From positions 18,490 through 82,489 of the forward strand of contig QQVE01000035.1 of NCBI GenBank assembly GCA_003389325.1: a stretch of 64,000 nt of DNA. The letters run 5' to 3'. Shown here piece after piece: positions 63,228 through 64,000 of the stretch; position 1 is the first letter of the stretch; each line of letters starts with the position of its first letter. Both the position numbers and the translations under genes were made by a program. The DNA is from Planctomycetota bacterium (GTDB lineage Bacteria; Planctomycetota; Planctomycetia; Pirellulales; PALSA-1355). The notes under the pieces are model-generated. The model made no database searches and was not told the DNA's origin. It saw only the letters and a list, made by a program, of their open reading frames with translations.

Positions 63228-63463
63228 AGCATGGTCGGCGACGGGTTGTGCGGCACCGATTGGGGGCCGTCGCCCTCGCGCGGCTCGGCCGAATGCGACC
63301 ACGCCTGGTAGCTCGCCAGGGCGCTGCCCTGCTCGAACTTGCTGACGCCTTCTTTCTCCGACAGCGTGGCCCAACGGACGTAGGCCAGCAGTTGCTGCTC
63401 GGAGTCGAACGTGGCGACGAGCCTGGGCGGCTGGTCTTTCTTGGAGCCGTAGAGGTACTGCAC
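63224..63463 (-). CDS. Small protein of unknown function
   Basis: 79 residues from GTG 63463, chosen because the frame upstream overlaps the next gene and reads as Arg-rich noise. Sequence QYLYGSKKDQPPRLVATFDSEQQLLAYVRWATL is strand-helix like and looks coding; no strong ribosome site is seen. It lies 26 bp after the exported-protein gene on the same strand. Confidence 0.5.
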   Translation of the reverse strand: MQYLYGSKKDQPPRLVATFDSEQQLLAYVRWATLSEKEGVSKFEQGSALASYQAWSHSAEPREGDGPQSVPHNPSPTML

Positions 63464-63489
63464 GCGATTCGCTCGCTCGGTTGTTGGTA

Positions 63490-63999
63490 TCAGTTGTCGG
63501 CAGACTTTTCCGTCGATGCCTCGGCCGGCACGATCTTGCCGAACATCTGACCGCCGTGATCGCTGCCGCTCCAGGTGCCGGCGTACTGGTCGTCGTAGAC
63601 CAAGACCCGCGCCGTGTAGGTTCCCAAACCGGGAAACGCGACCTTGGTGACGGTGATCACCGGCGTGTCGCCGGCCCATTCGACCGTGAGCGCCAGAGGC
63701 AGCTTCACGTCGTGGTCGCCGTATTGGATGCGAGCCTCGAACGACCACAGTCCGTTCTTAAGCTTGTAGACCTTGCCCAGCGTGTAGCGGTCTTCCTTCA
63801 GCGGCTCGCCGTCGTTGACGCCCGAGATGGTGAAGCGGCCCACGAGCGTGGCGCCGCTCATGGTTTCGGCAAACTTCTTTTCGAGTTCTTCCTGGCTCGG
63901 CTTGGCGTCGGCGGCGGCTTCTTGGGCTTCTTGCGCGGCGACCCAGGTGGCGAACAAGCAAAGGCAGACCAGCAGGGGCGCGAGGAGCGACTTGGTCAT
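63490..63999 (-). CDS. Exported beta-rich protein of unknown function
   Basis: 169 residues, start at the right window edge and complete. Signal peptide MTKSLLAPLLVCLCLFATWVAAQ, then a short helical segment (SQEELEKKFAETMSGAT) and a beta-rich domain (TLVGRFTISG, DGEPLKEDRYTLGKVYKL, LALTVEWAGDTPVITVT, YAGTWSGSDHGGQMFGKI). The pattern is typical of small planctomycete exported proteins of the lipocalin/beta-sandwich sort. No enzyme motif is seen. Confidence 0.7.
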   Translation of the reverse strand: MTKSLLAPLLVCLCLFATWVAAQEAQEAAADAKPSQEELEKKFAETMSGATLVGRFTISGVNDGEPLKEDRYTLGKVYKLKNGLWSFEARIQYGDHDVKLPLALTVEWAGDTPVITVTKVAFPGLGTYTARVLVYDDQYAGTWSGSDHGGQMFGKIVPAEASTEKSADN

Positions 64000-64000
64000 G

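Overview
The window is high-GC chromosomal DNA from a planctomycete, probably of the Pirellulales/Pirellulaceae type. This is inferred from protein types typical of that phylum: a DUF1501 Tat protein, a TIGR03009-type exported protein, a DUF6677-like membrane protein, a BBP7-like barrel, a PEP-CTERM protein, a FloA/NfeD locus, many exported proteins of unknown function, and a PheT without its OB domain. I saw no phage genes, transposases, CRISPR arrays, tRNA or rRNA genes. Almost all the DNA looks like resident chromosome. The one visibly AT-richer patch is the PEP-CTERM gene near 31.7-32.5 kb.

Layout: 0-6.4 kb holds the tail of a DUF1326 protein, two exported or anchored unknowns, and a three-gene operon for a Tat-exported molybdenum hydroxylase (Fe-S, Mo and FAD subunits). 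The Fe-S subunit of that enzyme has lost all four ligands of one [2Fe-2S] cluster. 6.7-11 kb has a barrel protein and a minus-strand nitrogen cluster: a biuret-amidohydrolase-like isochorismatase, a stand-alone allophanate-hydrolase C-domain/GGCT-like protein, a urea transporter and two tandem cupins. 11.3-20.6 kb has a DUF1501 protein, a carboxypeptidase-regulatory-domain protein, a TPR-glycosyltransferase-like protein, a GH15 glucoamylase, an SMR/Gdx exporter and a small GT2.

20.6-31.7 kb is a long minus-strand block. It runs from a peroxiredoxin-Ser/Thr-kinase fusion through a U32 (RlhA-like) protein, RdgB, a THUMP rRNA methyltransferase and a serine hydrolase to rpmI-rplT-pheS-pheT. Two of these genes probably modify 23S rRNA near the peptidyl-transferase centre. 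34-41.9 kb is a second minus-strand block: two NfeD proteins, a sulfite-oxidase-family Tat enzyme, flotillin FloA and its glutamine-rich partner, a 3-hydroxyisobutyrate-dehydrogenase-like enzyme and an orphan response regulator. A clear sigma70-type promoter precedes it.

42-51.9 kb has a TIGR03009-type protein, arginine decarboxylase, three genes of unknown or partly known type, ScpB, a small protein ending in an almost purely acidic repeat tail, and a cyclic-nucleotide-domain/thioredoxin-reductase-like fusion. 52-59 kb is a co-oriented run argH - HEAT-repeat protein - sigma54 activator - CcsA/HemX-like - hemA. 59.4-64 kb has an SDR enzyme, small membrane proteins, an ExeA-like AAA ATPase, rsmE and two small genes at the edge.

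Most notable: (1) the peroxiredoxin-kinase fusion with both active sites intact, a candidate one-protein peroxide-responsive kinase; (2) the molybdenum hydroxylase Fe-S subunit without its plant-type cluster ligands; (3) the biuret/urea cluster with paired exported and cytoplasmic cupins; (4) an exported HEAT protein carrying a degenerate receiver domain.
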